From assembly GCA_021204605.1 (NCBI GenBank), contig JAJPZD010000275.1, forward strand, positions 1 to 20,897: DNA of 20,897 bases. Reading direction: 5' to 3'. Origin of the DNA: Prevotella sp. (lineage in GTDB: Bacteria > Bacteroidota > Bacteroidia > Bacteroidales > Bacteroidaceae). The position numbers were made by a program, and so were the translations under genes. The notes under the pieces were generated by a model. That model was given only the letters and a program-made list of their open reading frames with translations. It made no database searches and was not told the DNA's origin. Shown here in pieces: positions 1 to 8,074 of the stretch (positions are counted from its first letter, which is position 1; each line of letters starts with the position of its first letter).

Positions 1-112
1 TTCTACGCCTGCTATCGAATTTTTCAAATATTTTTCGTAATGTTGCACTTGCTAGGTGACTCTATGATGAAAATAAAATGCATTAATGATACCGACTATT
101 AAAAATATTTCG

Positions 113-120
113 TAACTTTG
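113..120 (+). promoter_or_regulatory. Probable housekeeping promoter (-7 box) of pyruvate kinase
   Basis: TAACTTTG matches the Bacteroidota -7 consensus TAnnTTTG and lies 49 bases before the pyruvate kinase start, giving a leader of roughly 40 bases. A clear -33 TTTG is not visible at the usual distance. A similar stretch at about 29-46 (TTTTTCGTAATGTTGC) may be a second, weaker promoter. Apart from these, bases 1-169 show no gene. Confidence 0.5.
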
Positions 121-169
121 CTTTCGGATTTTCCATTATGATAAAACACAACTTAAACGTACGTTTGAT

Positions 170-1627
170 ATGAAGAATACTATTAGTAATTTGAAACAAA
201 CTAAAATCGTCTGCTCTATTAGCGATTTTAGGTGTGATGTCAAGTTCCTGCGGGATTTGTATAATGCCGGCATGAACGTTGTCAGAATGAACACCGCCCA
301 TGCCACTGTTGAGGGAATGACGAAAGTAATCAAAAATGTGCGCGCCGTAAGCCACTACATAGGTATTCTTATTGACACAAAAGGACCGGAGATAAGAACT
401 ACTGGCTTGGAGACGCCAATATCATATACCACAGGGCAGATAGTAAAGATTTTCGGCAGACCGGAAATGGATACATACCGTGATGTAATCAATTTGTCAT
501 ACGAGAACTTTGCCAATGACGTTCATGTCGGTGACAGTATTCTTTTCGATGACGGTGCAATAGAAGTGAAAGTCCGTGAAATCAATGGACCTATGGTCAT
601 CGGTGAGGTGATGAACGACGGTGTTCTCGGTGCTCACAAGAGTGTGAATGTGCCGGGTGTGCATATCGACTTGCCTGCCATTACAGAAAAGGATTACAAG
701 AATATCCTTTTTGCCATTGACCAGAATATTGATTTCATAGCTCACTCTTTCGTCCGTAGCAAGGATGATGTTCTCGCAATTCAGAAAATCCTCGACGAGC
801 ACAACAGCGATATCAAAATCATAGCTAAGATAGAAAATCAAGAGGGTGTTGACAATATCGACGAGATAATTGAGGCTTCCTACGGCATCATGGTAGCTCG
901 CGGTGACTTGGGCATCGAGGTGCCTCTCAAAAAGATACCGGGTATCCAGCGTATGATCATCAACAAGTGCATGAGGGCAAAAAAACCTGTTATCGTCGCC
1001 ACACAACTGCTGCATACGATGATCAAGAACCCACGCCCTACACGTGCGGAGGTAACCGACATCGCAAATGCCGTTCATTATCACACTGATGCCCTGATGC
1101 TTAGCGGTGAGACGGCATCTGGCAAATATCCTATCGAGGCTGTCAAGACAATGGCTGCCATCGCTCAGCAGGCTGAAAGGGATGAGAGCTACGGCTACGG
1201 CAGCAACGGTTATGTCTCTCCTCTCAACGACAATAATGATATTACAGAATTCCTCTCACGCAACGCTATCGAGGCTACTGAACGTCTGGGTATCAAGGGT
1301 ATCATCACGGATAGTTTGACTGGCCGCACTGCCCGCTATCTGTCTGCCTTCAGAGGCTCCGAGCCGATTCTCGCTATTTGCTACAAAGAGAAAACACAAC
1401 GCTGGCTCGCATTAAGCTATGGCGTTACTTCTGTGGCACAGCACGGTCAAATCGGTGCTTTGCCACAACTCATTGCCGCACTGAGAATGTTGAGACAAAG
1501 GGGGTATATAAAAATGGAAGACAAAATAGCTCACCTTAGCGGAGACTTCCGTACCGGAGGCGGCACAACCTATCTTGAGATAAGCAGCGTTCAGGAAATC
1601 TTCGACCGCTTCTACAAATTCAGATAA
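170..1627 (+). CDS. pyk: Pyruvate kinase
   Basis: Catalyses the last step of glycolysis, phosphoenolpyruvate + ADP to pyruvate + ATP, in the cytosol. The 485-residue protein has the expected order: an N-terminal barrel half with AGMNVVRMNTAHA (substrate Arg39) and DTKGPEIRT (69-77), the B domain (about 80-165), then the signature IIAKIENQEGV with catalytic Lys220 and metal ligand Glu222, ARGDLGIE with Asp246, and VATQ followed by KNPRPTRAEV (about 277-295). The C-terminal regulatory domain follows. MNTAHA replaces the more usual LNFSHG; I recall this as normal for Bacteroidota enzymes. The ATG at 170 begins directly before the conserved KQTKIV segment, and the protein is of normal length. It is a single gene, convergent with the next one over a shared terminator. 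Confidence 0.97.
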   Translation: MKNTISNLKQTKIVCSISDFRCDVKFLRDLYNAGMNVVRMNTAHATVEGMTKVIKNVRAVSHYIGILIDTKGPEIRTTGLETPISYTTGQIVKIFGRPEMDTYRDVINLSYENFANDVHVGDSILFDDGAIEVKVREINGPMVIGEVMNDGVLGAHKSVNVPGVHIDLPAITEKDYKNILFAIDQNIDFIAHSFVRSKDDVLAIQKILDEHNSDIKIIAKIENQEGVDNIDEIIEASYGIMVARGDLGIEVPLKKIPGIQRMIINKCMRAKKPVIVATQLLHTMIKNPRPTRAEVTDIANAVHYHTDALMLSGETASGKYPIEAVKTMAAIAQQAERDESYGYGSNGYVSPLNDNNDITEFLSRNAIEATERLGIKGIITDSLTGRTARYLSAFRGSEPILAICYKEKTQRWLALSYGVTSVAQHGQIGALPQLIAALRMLRQRGYIKMEDKIAHLSGDFRTGGGTTYLEISSVQEIFDRFYKFR

Positions 1628-1677
1628 CACTCCTTTGGGAATGTAGCCCGCAAAACGGTTAATCATTGGTGCACAAA

Positions 1678-1709
1678 ACAAAAAAGCAGGACTAAAATCC
1701 TGCTTTTTC
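1678..1709. terminator. Bidirectional Rho-independent terminator
   Basis: AAAAAGCAGGA (1681-1691) and TCCTGCTTTTT (1698-1708) form a perfect 11-bp stem with a 6-base loop, with A/T tracts on both sides. It sits between the convergent pyruvate kinase and PpiD-like genes and can end both transcripts. Confidence 0.9.
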
Positions 1710-1727
1710 TATATCGTATAATGTTTA

Positions 1728-3869
1728 TCAGAAGAATAGATATCGGTTGTCGGTAACTTTCGCATTGATATAAAGTTCCTGCATAAAGTTACCAGCATAT
1801 TGCAGAACCGCCTGCCTTTGTTTTTGTTCGTATTGTTTCTCGTCGTACTTTGTAGGACGCGTGTTCTTGCCCGTCACCTTGAACATATATATACCGGCAT
1901 TACCCTTAATGGCTGATGAACAGAACTTGCCATTGGCAGTAGCGGAAACAGCTCCGCTAAGCGCCGGCTCACTCATACCCGTGGTCTGAACGAATACAGG
2001 AGCAGCAAACGTAACCTGCGCCACATTTGTAACCTGACCACCCTTGCCCTTCGCTCCGGCAATATCCTTTACGCCATTAACCTTTTCCATAAGCATCTCT
2101 GCCTTCTTGTCGTTTACTACCTCTCCCTTTACATAATTCTTCACGTTCTCGTCTTCCAAACTACGATAGCCCTTCTTGTTGATCTTTGTCATTACTACAA
2201 CAAGCAGATGATCATTGTTGCCACACTCATAAAGAGGTGATACAGCGTTTTCTTTCGCATCATATATCCATTTCAAAGCCTCACGTGTGCCATGTATGCC
2301 GGCTACATAATGATCGGTATTGCGCACATCTGAATAATCCTGAACCTTGTAACCGAAATTTGCAGCATTCTTCTCCATTGACTCCAAATTCTGGTTCTCA
2401 CTAACAAACTGACTGAACTTGTTGTATGCATTTGAATATGTGTCCTTTGAGAACTCTATCGACTTCTTTATAACGGCAGCTACATATTTTGTGGTGATCG
2501 CCCTGCGGTCGGTTACCTGCAATATTATATTTCCCTGAGAAATCTGCAGGTTCTTCGTGTCGTTTACTGCCGCCGTATTCAACATCTCAAGATATGCTCT
2601 TGTATCTGCATCAATTGAGTTGGACTTCTGATACTGTGCGGATGTAATCCAGGTCTTCTCGCCCGTCTGTCCGTAGTTCTTCGCTATAACCTCAAAGTCT
2701 GCCCCTCCCTGCAATGCCTTGTAAATGCTGTCGGCTTTCTGTGCTGCCACCTCTGGTGATTCAGCTACAACCTGAATAGCACGAAACTGTATTGAGTCTG
2801 GCAACTCTGACTTTGATACCATCTTGATGATATTCATGGTGTTGTCCTGCTTGTTCTCAACAGGCCCATAAACACCACCAACACTCACTGAATCAAGACG
2901 TGCGGCAATATCGGACGAAAATGCGGCCTTTGTCTGCGGAATATCCAAAAAGGCAACAAGAGAACTGCTCTTTCTTACTACATCTGCTGGGTCATCGGCA
3001 CTTGACAATGCTGTAACATATCCGTTCATCTCCTTGTTCAACGCCGTGAGATCCGACGTTGAAGGGAGTACCTGATAGTCAACAAACTTGATTGTCCTTG
3101 TCTCCTCATACTGTTTGAAACGTGGTTTCAACTCCTCATATTTTGCATTCAGGTCGGCATCTGTGATCTTCACTTCATTATCGTTGATAGAAGCGTATGG
3201 GAATGAAGCCAACTCTATGCTGCTCTCCTGATTCTCGTTGTCGTATGCCATCTTTGCTGAAATAGGATTGGAAAGCAAACAACCACCAAGCAACTCCTGA
3301 TATTTCTGTGCGAGCACCTGCTGCCTCAACGACTTCTCTATAAATGTCCAGAATGCGTATATGCTCTTGTATTGCTCTGCCATCTGCGAGTTCATGTTCT
3401 GCGCCTTATTGTATTCAGAAATGAAATTCTTCAACAAGTTGGCATCAAATCTTCCTGTCTGCTGGTTCACAAATGGTGTGTTCATTAGCATTGGATTCGT
3501 CCCCTCATTCAGAATGTTCTGCATCTCCTGGTCGGTAACTGTCAATCCTAATTCACTTGCTTCCTTGCTGACAATTTCTGTCTGTACGTATGTGTTCCAC
3601 ACCATGTCCTTGACCTGGTTGAGCTCCTGATCTGTCAGGTTTTCCCGACCCTGAGTTATCTTGATTACGTTTGTGTACTCATCAACCAACTGCTGATAGT
3701 CCTGAACATTCACTTTCTTTCCCAAGACCTCACCTACTTGCTGACGATTCGCATTCTTCATGGAGTCGCACGAGCGGAATGTATCCCCGGCAATAAACGC
3801 AAAAAGACCTAATCCCACTAAAATTATTAGAATCACGCCTTTGCTTCTGATTTTTCCTAATGCTGCCAT
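1728..3869 (-). CDS. PpiD-like membrane-anchored peptidylprolyl isomerase / periplasmic chaperone
   Basis: A 713-residue protein of the SurA-N/PpiD type that helps fold exported and outer-membrane proteins in the periplasm. The N-terminus MAALGKIRSKG, then a single membrane segment (about 11-28, VILIILVGLGLFAFIAGD), is characteristic of Bacteroidota PpiD homologues: a short cytosolic stub with the rest periplasmic. A helical SurA-N-like chaperone region follows (about 40-215, with a VxVQDYQQLVDEY-type start). A parvulin-like region lies around 355-475 (IQFRAIQVVAES, then ADSIYKALQGGADFEVIAKNY). Its GDLG-type catalytic signature is degenerate, so isomerase activity is uncertain and the chaperone role more secure. 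The gene is monocistronic, divergent from the aldo/keto reductase gene, and of usual length for the family. Confidence 0.9.
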   Translation of the reverse strand: MAALGKIRSKGVILIILVGLGLFAFIAGDTFRSCDSMKNANRQQVGEVLGKKVNVQDYQQLVDEYTNVIKITQGRENLTDQELNQVKDMVWNTYVQTEIVSKEASELGLTVTDQEMQNILNEGTNPMLMNTPFVNQQTGRFDANLLKNFISEYNKAQNMNSQMAEQYKSIYAFWTFIEKSLRQQVLAQKYQELLGGCLLSNPISAKMAYDNENQESSIELASFPYASINDNEVKITDADLNAKYEELKPRFKQYEETRTIKFVDYQVLPSTSDLTALNKEMNGYVTALSSADDPADVVRKSSSLVAFLDIPQTKAAFSSDIAARLDSVSVGGVYGPVENKQDNTMNIIKMVSKSELPDSIQFRAIQVVAESPEVAAQKADSIYKALQGGADFEVIAKNYGQTGEKTWITSAQYQKSNSIDADTRAYLEMLNTAAVNDTKNLQISQGNIILQVTDRRAITTKYVAAVIKKSIEFSKDTYSNAYNKFSQFVSENQNLESMEKNAANFGYKVQDYSDVRNTDHYVAGIHGTREALKWIYDAKENAVSPLYECGNNDHLLVVVMTKINKKGYRSLEDENVKNYVKGEVVNDKKAEMLMEKVNGVKDIAGAKGKGGQVTNVAQVTFAAPVFVQTTGMSEPALSGAVSATANGKFCSSAIKGNAGIYMFKVTGKNTRPTKYDEKQYEQKQRQAVLQYAGNFMQELYINAKVTDNRYLFF

Positions 3870-3933
3870 TTATTTTTATTCGTTTTTAATTGTTTTTCCT
3901 ATTGTCAATCTCTCACTTTCGTGAATGAGCGCA

Positions 3934-3963
3934 CAAAATTACAAAAAACTAACCAAAAACAAA
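3934..3963 (-). promoter_or_regulatory. Housekeeping promoter of the PpiD-like gene
   Basis: On the minus strand, TTTG (3960-3963) is followed after 18 bases by TAATTTTG (3934-3941), matching the Bacteroidota -33/-7 consensus (TTTG, TAnnTTTG). It lies about 65 bases before the PpiD start. The rest of the 181-base divergent gap (3870-4050) is A/T-rich. I could not pick a convincing promoter for the rightward genes in it. Confidence 0.55.
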
Positions 3964-4050
3964 TACAAATCAATAAAATCTTTGTTTTTTTAGCAAAATA
4001 CATACAACAAAACATAGTTTTATTCGTCTATATTAAAACAACTCATAGCT

Positions 4051-4983
4051 ATGATTTATAACGAACTTGGAAAAACGGGTTTGCGTGTGTCAAATCTTGG
4101 TTTCGGCGCATCGTCACTGGGCAGCGTGTTCCATGAAACACGTGAGGCGGAAAGCATCAAGGCTGTTCATACGGCGGTTGACAATGGCATAAACTTCATT
4201 GATGTTTCACCCTACTATGGTTATTACAAGGCCGAGACCGTTTTGGGTAAGGCTTTGAAGGAAATACCAAGAGACAAGTATTACCTTTCGACAAAAGTAG
4301 GACGCTACGGCGAGAATGGCGTGAACACGTGGGACTACTCTGCAAAACGGGTAACAGCAAGTGTTTACGAGAGTATGAAACGGTTGAACATCGACTATAT
4401 CGATATTATCAATGTGCACGACGTGGAATTTTCCGACCTTAATCAGGTTGTCAACGAGACTCTTCCTGCCTTAGTGAAACTGCGCGAGAAAGGTGATGTG
4501 GGGCATGTGGGAATTACCGACTTGCAGCCCGAAAACCTCAAATGGGTGATAGAGCATGTTCCTGCCGGTACCGTGGAATCTGTACTTAGCTTCTGCCATT
4601 ACAGTCTTAACGACGAGATGCTGCTTGATTACCTCGACTTCTTTGAGGCTAATAACGTGGGTGTTGTCAACGCCTCTCCGTTCTCAATGGGATTGCTGTC
4701 TCAACGTGGCGCACCGGCATGGCATCCAGCACCTGAGTCGCTCAAAGAGGCTTGCAAGCGTGCTACCGAACATTGTATGGCTAAGAACTACCCGATAGAA
4801 AAACTTGCCATTCAATATTCAACAAGTAATCCTCGCATTGCCACTACCCTATTCGGCTCGGCAAACCCTGCCAACGTATTGAAAAATATCAACTATATAA
4901 ATGCGCCTACTGACAACCAACTTGTTAAGGAGGTTCAGAAAATAATCGGTGACCAAATGCGTGTGCGCTGGAAAAACACGTAA
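4051..4983 (+). CDS. Aldo/keto reductase, L-galactose/L-fucose dehydrogenase-like
   Basis: A 310-residue cytosolic NAD(P)-dependent oxidoreductase. It opens with the typical aldo/keto reductase start YNELGKTGLRVSNLGFGASSLG, and the catalytic tetrad is visible: Asp51 and Tyr56 (FIDVSPYYG), Lys82 (STKVGR) and His123 (NVHDVEF). The overall pattern (SVFHET near 25-30, ASPFSMGLLSQRG in the C-terminal half) resembles the plant L-galactose dehydrogenase / bacterial L-fucose dehydrogenase branch, which oxidises the sugar to its lactone. It leads a rightward cluster with an amidohydrolase (30-base gap) and a zinc alcohol dehydrogenase, consistent with oxidation of a free sugar, hydrolysis of the lactone, then a second oxidation. 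The exact sugar cannot be read from the sequence. Confidence 0.85.
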   Translation: MIYNELGKTGLRVSNLGFGASSLGSVFHETREAESIKAVHTAVDNGINFIDVSPYYGYYKAETVLGKALKEIPRDKYYLSTKVGRYGENGVNTWDYSAKRVTASVYESMKRLNIDYIDIINVHDVEFSDLNQVVNETLPALVKLREKGDVGHVGITDLQPENLKWVIEHVPAGTVESVLSFCHYSLNDEMLLDYLDFFEANNVGVVNASPFSMGLLSQRGAPAWHPAPESLKEACKRATEHCMAKNYPIEKLAIQYSTSNPRIATTLFGSANPANVLKNINYINAPTDNQLVKEVQKIIGDQMRVRWKNT

Positions 4984-5013
4984 AAACCACAAAGTAACGC
5001 TTCATAACTTAAT

Positions 5014-5946
5014 ATGAAAGAAATGGATTATACTATAATCGACGCTCACTCCCACCTGTGGCTGCGCCAGGACACTTCATGGAATGGAATGCCTATCCGC
5101 ACATTGGAAAACGGCAGGTCTTTCTTCTTGACAGAGGAAGTGCAGATGATTCCTCCTTTCATGATTGACGGCAAAAACAGTGCGGAGGTGTTCCTCTCAA
5201 ACATGAACTACGCCCAGGTTGCTGCGGCAGTAGTAGTGCAGGAGTTTATCGATGGATTGCAAAATGATTACTTAGCGGAGGTCAAGAGTAAATATCCCGA
5301 CAGGTTTTTCGTGTTCGGTATGTGCGATTATTTCAATCCCGGAATTGTGGAACAGGCTCGCCAACTCATAGCAAGAGGTTTTAAGGGAATTGCAATCCCT
5401 GGTCATCGCCTTTTCCTTAATGACCGGAGAATTATGCTTAACACGCCTGAAATGATGGAGATGTTCCACCTGTTGGAAGATAATAATATGATTCTTTCTA
5501 TCTGTCTTGCGGAGAACAATCTGCAGTTGGCAGAGATAAAGGAAGTGATAGAGGAATGTCCTGACTTGAAAATCGCTGTCGGACATTTCGGTATGGTAAC
5601 AGCACCTGGTTGGAAAGACCAGATAAGACTTGCTCTTAACCCTAATGTGATGATTGAATCAGGTGGCATTACATGGCTGTTTAACATTGAGTTCTACCCT
5701 TTCAACGGTGCTGTAAAGGCAATACGTCAGGCAATAGACATGGTGGGTGCGGACAAATTGATGTGGGGGTCTGATTATCCTCGCACCATAACTGCCATTA
5801 CCTACAAGATGTCTTACGATTTTGTCTGCAAATCCAAAGAACTGACTGACAACGAGAAACGACTTTTCTTGGGCGAGAATGCCAAATCGTTTTACGGATT
5901 CTGCAACCTCCCTCATCTTCCCTACATCAAAAATATGTCGGAATAA
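5014..5946 (+). CDS. Amidohydrolase-2 family protein, possible sugar lactonase
   Basis: A 310-residue metal-dependent hydrolase of the amidohydrolase-2 (TIM-barrel) family. Visible metal or catalytic positions are the IDAHSH motif (His12, His14), His191 (VGHFGM) and Asp254 (MWGSDYP), in the normal order. PGHRLF near 129-134 marks the middle strand. Members of this family beside sugar dehydrogenases hydrolyse sugar-1,4- or 1,5-lactones (L-fucono-, L-rhamnono-lactonase), so the gene 30 bases upstream would supply its substrate. That role is inferred from context; decarboxylase or other hydrolase activity is possible in the same family. The start at 5014 is taken; an in-frame ATG at 5023 is an equally usable alternative. 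No signal peptide, so cytosolic. Confidence 0.8.
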   Translation: MKEMDYTIIDAHSHLWLRQDTSWNGMPIRTLENGRSFFLTEEVQMIPPFMIDGKNSAEVFLSNMNYAQVAAAVVVQEFIDGLQNDYLAEVKSKYPDRFFVFGMCDYFNPGIVEQARQLIARGFKGIAIPGHRLFLNDRRIMLNTPEMMEMFHLLEDNNMILSICLAENNLQLAEIKEVIEECPDLKIAVGHFGMVTAPGWKDQIRLALNPNVMIESGGITWLFNIEFYPFNGAVKAIRQAIDMVGADKLMWGSDYPRTITAITYKMSYDFVCKSKELTDNEKRLFLGENAKSFYGFCNLPHLPYIKNMSE

Positions 5947-5966
5947 TCAACTATAATTTATTTTAT

Positions 5967-6033
5967 CTTTTAACTCTTAACTGCTCTCAAGCAAAATCGA
6001 ATTCTTAACTCTTAATTCTAAATTCTTAATTCA
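5967..6033 (+). repeat. Short degenerate A/T repeats in the leader of the alcohol dehydrogenase gene
   Basis: The 93-base gap holds several imperfect copies of a TTAACTCTTAATTC-like unit: TTTTAACTCTTAACT at 5967-5981, then a run of AATTCTTAA-type units over 6000-6033. No stem or promoter box stands out. It may be simple-sequence expansion in an intercistronic spacer. Confidence 0.45.
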
Positions 6034-6039
6034 TAAAAT

Positions 6040-7056
6040 ATGAAAGCCGTTATGATCCAAGCCCCTTTCAAGATGGGCGTTACAGAAATTGAGAAGCCTG
6101 AAATAAAGGCTGACGAAGTATTAGTGAAATTAAAGTATGTCGGCTTTTGCGGCTCTGACCTAAACACCTATCGTGGCAGAAACCCAATGGCTAAAATGCC
6201 TGTGATACCTGGTCATGAGGTCGGTGCAGTGATAGAAGAAGTCGGCAGTGATGTCCCGGAGGAATTTACAAAGGGCATGGTGGTAACGCTGAACCCTTAT
6301 ACTAATTGTGGGCACTGCACATCATGCCGCAACAACCGCTTTAACGCTTGCCAGCATAACGAGACTTTGGGCGTTCAGCGTCAGGGTGTTATGTGCGAGT
6401 ATGCGGCAATGCCTTGGACGAAAATAATCCCTGCCGGCAATATTCCTGTTCGCAGTTGTGCTATCATCGAACCGATGAGCGTGGGTTTCCATGCTGTCTC
6501 ACGTGCTCAGGTTGTTGACGATACTTTCGTAATGATTCTCGGTTGCGGAATGGTGGGTCTTGGTGCTGTAATCCGTGCCGCAGAGCGTGGTGCCACCGTA
6601 ATCGCCGCTGATATCGACGATGAAAAACTTGTCATCGCTAAGGAGGTCGGTGCAAAGTATGTCATCAACACATTGACCGATGATGTGCATAAACGTGTTC
6701 AGGAAATAACTGGTGGCAACGGTGCTGACGTAGTGATTGAGGCTGTTGGCAGCCCTGGCACTTATGTTATGGCCGTTGATGAGGTCTGCTTTACCGGTAC
6801 TGTTGTCTGCATAGGTTACGCTCAAAGTGAGGTGTCTTTCCAGACTAAATTGTTCGTACAGAAAGAACTTGACATCCGTGGCTCACGCAACGCTACCCCG
6901 TCTGACTTCCGCGCAGTAATCAACTGCATCAACACAGGAAAGTTCCCTATTGATAAGTTCATCTCTTACGTCGTAAAGCCTGAAGATGCCGAGAACGCCA
7001 TGATGGAATGGAACGAGACCCCCGGCAAGATTTTCAGGATATTAGTGGAATTTTAA
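6040..7056 (+). CDS. Zinc-dependent alcohol/polyol dehydrogenase (medium-chain, NAD type)
   Basis: A 338-residue medium-chain dehydrogenase of the sorbitol/threonine/galactonate dehydrogenase group. The catalytic zinc ligands are Cys37 (GFCGSD) with His59 and Glu60 (PGHE), plus Glu144 (IIEPM). The structural zinc is held by Cys90, Cys93, Cys96 and Cys104. The Rossmann fold shows GCGMVG (168-173), and Asp191 at the end of the second strand favours NAD over NADP. Third gene of the sugar-oxidation cluster, 93 bases after the amidohydrolase and ending at a strong hairpin. By analogy with non-phosphorylating L-fucose/L-galactonate routes it would oxidise the aldonate or a keto-deoxy acid; the substrate is inference. 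No dehydratase, aldolase or transporter of such a route is in the window. Confidence 0.88.
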   Translation: MKAVMIQAPFKMGVTEIEKPEIKADEVLVKLKYVGFCGSDLNTYRGRNPMAKMPVIPGHEVGAVIEEVGSDVPEEFTKGMVVTLNPYTNCGHCTSCRNNRFNACQHNETLGVQRQGVMCEYAAMPWTKIIPAGNIPVRSCAIIEPMSVGFHAVSRAQVVDDTFVMILGCGMVGLGAVIRAAERGATVIAADIDDEKLVIAKEVGAKYVINTLTDDVHKRVQEITGGNGADVVIEAVGSPGTYVMAVDEVCFTGTVVCIGYAQSEVSFQTKLFVQKELDIRGSRNATPSDFRAVINCINTGKFPIDKFISYVVKPEDAENAMMEWNETPGKIFRILVEF

Positions 7057-7088
7057 TCCAAATTACATTTTCACATAATAACTAATGA

Positions 7089-7124
7089 AAAGAGGATGGG
7101 GCTTTTTAATTCTCCATCCTCTTT
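7089..7124. terminator. Bidirectional terminator between the convergent dehydrogenase and small-protein genes
   Basis: AAAGAGGATGG (7089-7099) and CCATCCTCTTT (7114-7124) form an 11-bp stem with a 14-base loop. The T-tract is moderate on either strand. It lies 33 bases past the alcohol dehydrogenase stop and can also end the leftward transcript of the gene at 7200-7451. Confidence 0.8.
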
Positions 7125-7141
7125 CATTTACTTTAACATCC

Positions 7142-7172
7142 TTTGTTCCTATAAAAAATGTCCTTATATTTG
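7142..7172 (+). promoter_or_regulatory. Orphan housekeeping-type promoter facing the small-protein genes
   Basis: TTTG (7142-7145), 19 bases, then TATATTTG (7165-7172) is a full match to the Bacteroidota consensus on the plus strand. All genes for the next 13 kb are on the minus strand, so a transcript from here would be antisense to the small secreted-protein genes. No convincing plus-strand coding region follows. It could be a chance match in A/T-rich sequence. Confidence 0.4.
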
Positions 7173-7199
7173 TAAAACCACCTTTCCGCCAAATATTTC

Positions 7200-7451
7200 T
7201 TAATATCTATTAACATGTGAAACCTTTGGATGACCGCATACACAAGTTGTTGGGTGCGCACCACTTACTGCTCTAAAAACCGGGCATCTCTGAGAACCAC
7301 AATGGATACAATGACCATCAAAGCAACCTGTCGTATTAACATTTGTAGTTGTTGGGATAACGTTGTTGTCTAAACTTTTTGCATTAACATAAATACTACT
7401 TGCCGCAACTAATACTGCGCAACCGAATACGAAAGTCATAATCTTCTTCAT
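7200..7451 (-). CDS. Small secreted Cys/His-rich protein, unknown function
   Basis: An 83-residue protein that I do not recognise. MKKIMTFVFGCAVLVAASSI followed by YVNA/K is a signal peptide, cleaved near residue 24. The mature part is about 59 residues with six cysteines (43, 48, 51, 56, 70, 72) and several histidines, ending in CVCGHPKVSH. The CxxxxCxxC...C and CxCGHxxxxH spacing suggests either metal binding or disulfides after export. The ATG at 7451 is chosen over an in-frame GTG at 7481 because the 35 bases before it are conserved upstream of the next gene, where they contain a stop codon and cannot be coding. It has its own promoter of the shared sigma type and is the last gene of the leftward island. 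Confidence 0.7.
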   Translation of the reverse strand: MKKIMTFVFGCAVLVAASSIYVNAKSLDNNVIPTTTNVNTTGCFDGHCIHCGSQRCPVFRAVSGAHPTTCVCGHPKVSHVNRY

Positions 7452-7492
7452 TGTTATATACCCTGAATTCGTGTCGGGCACAACCTTTAATT
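7452..7492 (-). other. Conserved 5' leader segment, copy 1
   Basis: The 35 bases at 7458-7492 closely match 8020-8053 in front of the neighbouring secreted-protein gene. The minus-strand core is GGTTGYGCCCGRCACG followed shortly by AGGGTAT, ending 6 bases before the start codon in both. A short GCCC/GGGT pairing is possible. Between this segment and the promoter is a T/G-rich stretch (about 7491-7517) absent from the other copy. Confidence 0.7.
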
Positions 7493-7526
7493 GTTATTGT
7501 TGGATTATTGTTGTTGGTCTTTGTCT

Positions 7527-7556
7527 ATTAATGATTGTCTAATACTAAAAGTAATC
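7527..7556 (-). promoter_or_regulatory. Shared ECF-type promoter, site 1 (Cys/His-rich secreted protein)
   Basis: On the minus strand GATTAC (7551-7556), 17 bases, then CATTAAT (7527-7533). It has the same boxes and spacing as the sites at 8075, 8890 and 14359. It lies about 75 bases before the start codon. The -35 box differs from the others at its second base (A for G). Confidence 0.75.
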
Positions 7557-7575
7557 TCTCCTTTTACATTATTTT

Positions 7576-8013
7576 TCAAAAATTTCCATTAATATAATCG
7601 TATGCTATTTGGACCCCATCTCCGGCATAATTGTAAGTGGATATTATTTGGGTGGTGCACATCCCCAAACCAAAAAGATTAACAACCTGCAACATTGCAA
7701 AGTTAGATGTGAATATCGCCTCTTGGTATTGTGTGAATGGCATGATAGGTCCATTCGCACCTGCGAATGCATAATGCAGGTTGCCTGCGGCATCAGTGCC
7801 TTTGTATTTCCATGTTGTATTGTCAAGCATTTTGCAAGTCGTCTGGTCATCGTTCCATTCAACCCAAACAGCAGACCTTTCAGCACGACCAGGTATCGGA
7901 CCTTGTGCCGACTGTCCGATTCTTTCCAATAGTAAATAACTCTTTACAATCTGAGCATTTACTGATACAAGCCCCATAATGGCTAAAACGCAAACCAATA
8001 TTGTCTTTTTCAT
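7576..8013 (-). CDS. Small secreted protein, unknown function
   Basis: A 145-residue protein that I do not recognise. MKKTILVCVLAIMGLVSVNA/Q is a standard signal peptide with predicted cleavage after Ala20, leaving Gln as the first mature residue. The mature part (about 125 residues) has no membrane segment, alternates polar and aromatic residues in a way that suggests beta structure (AVWVEW, TTWKYKG, LHYAFAG) and contains only two cysteines (60 and 119), which could form one disulfide. It has its own ECF-type promoter at 8075-8104 and a 5' leader nearly identical to that of the next secreted-protein gene, although the two proteins are unrelated. Presumably co-expressed with the caspase/CHAT operon. 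Confidence 0.75.
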   Translation of the reverse strand: MKKTILVCVLAIMGLVSVNAQIVKSYLLLERIGQSAQGPIPGRAERSAVWVEWNDDQTTCKMLDNTTWKYKGTDAAGNLHYAFAGANGPIMPFTQYQEAIFTSNFAMLQVVNLFGLGMCTTQIISTYNYAGDGVQIAYDYINGNF

Positions 8014-8053
8014 TGTCTGATACCCTATTCCGTGCCGGGCGCAACCTCTAATT
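8014..8053 (-). other. Conserved 5' leader segment, copy 2
   Basis: Bases 8020-8053 are the counterpart of 7458-7492. An in-frame TAG in this copy shows the segment is untranslated. It continues upstream into a second conserved block, 8066-8102, which matches 7518-7554 at 36 of 37 positions and includes most of the promoter. Confidence 0.7.
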
Positions 8054-8074
8054 TTAATGAATTGTTCTTTGTCT

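Noticed and set aside
497..1084. A 195-codon minus-strand open frame inside pyruvate kinase
   Set aside because: Antisense shadow of a highly conserved enzyme gene.
7452..7481. GTG start ten codons upstream for the Cys/His-rich secreted protein
   Set aside because: These bases belong to the leader conserved in front of the neighbouring gene, where the same segment contains a stop codon. The ATG at 7451 also begins a clean signal peptide.
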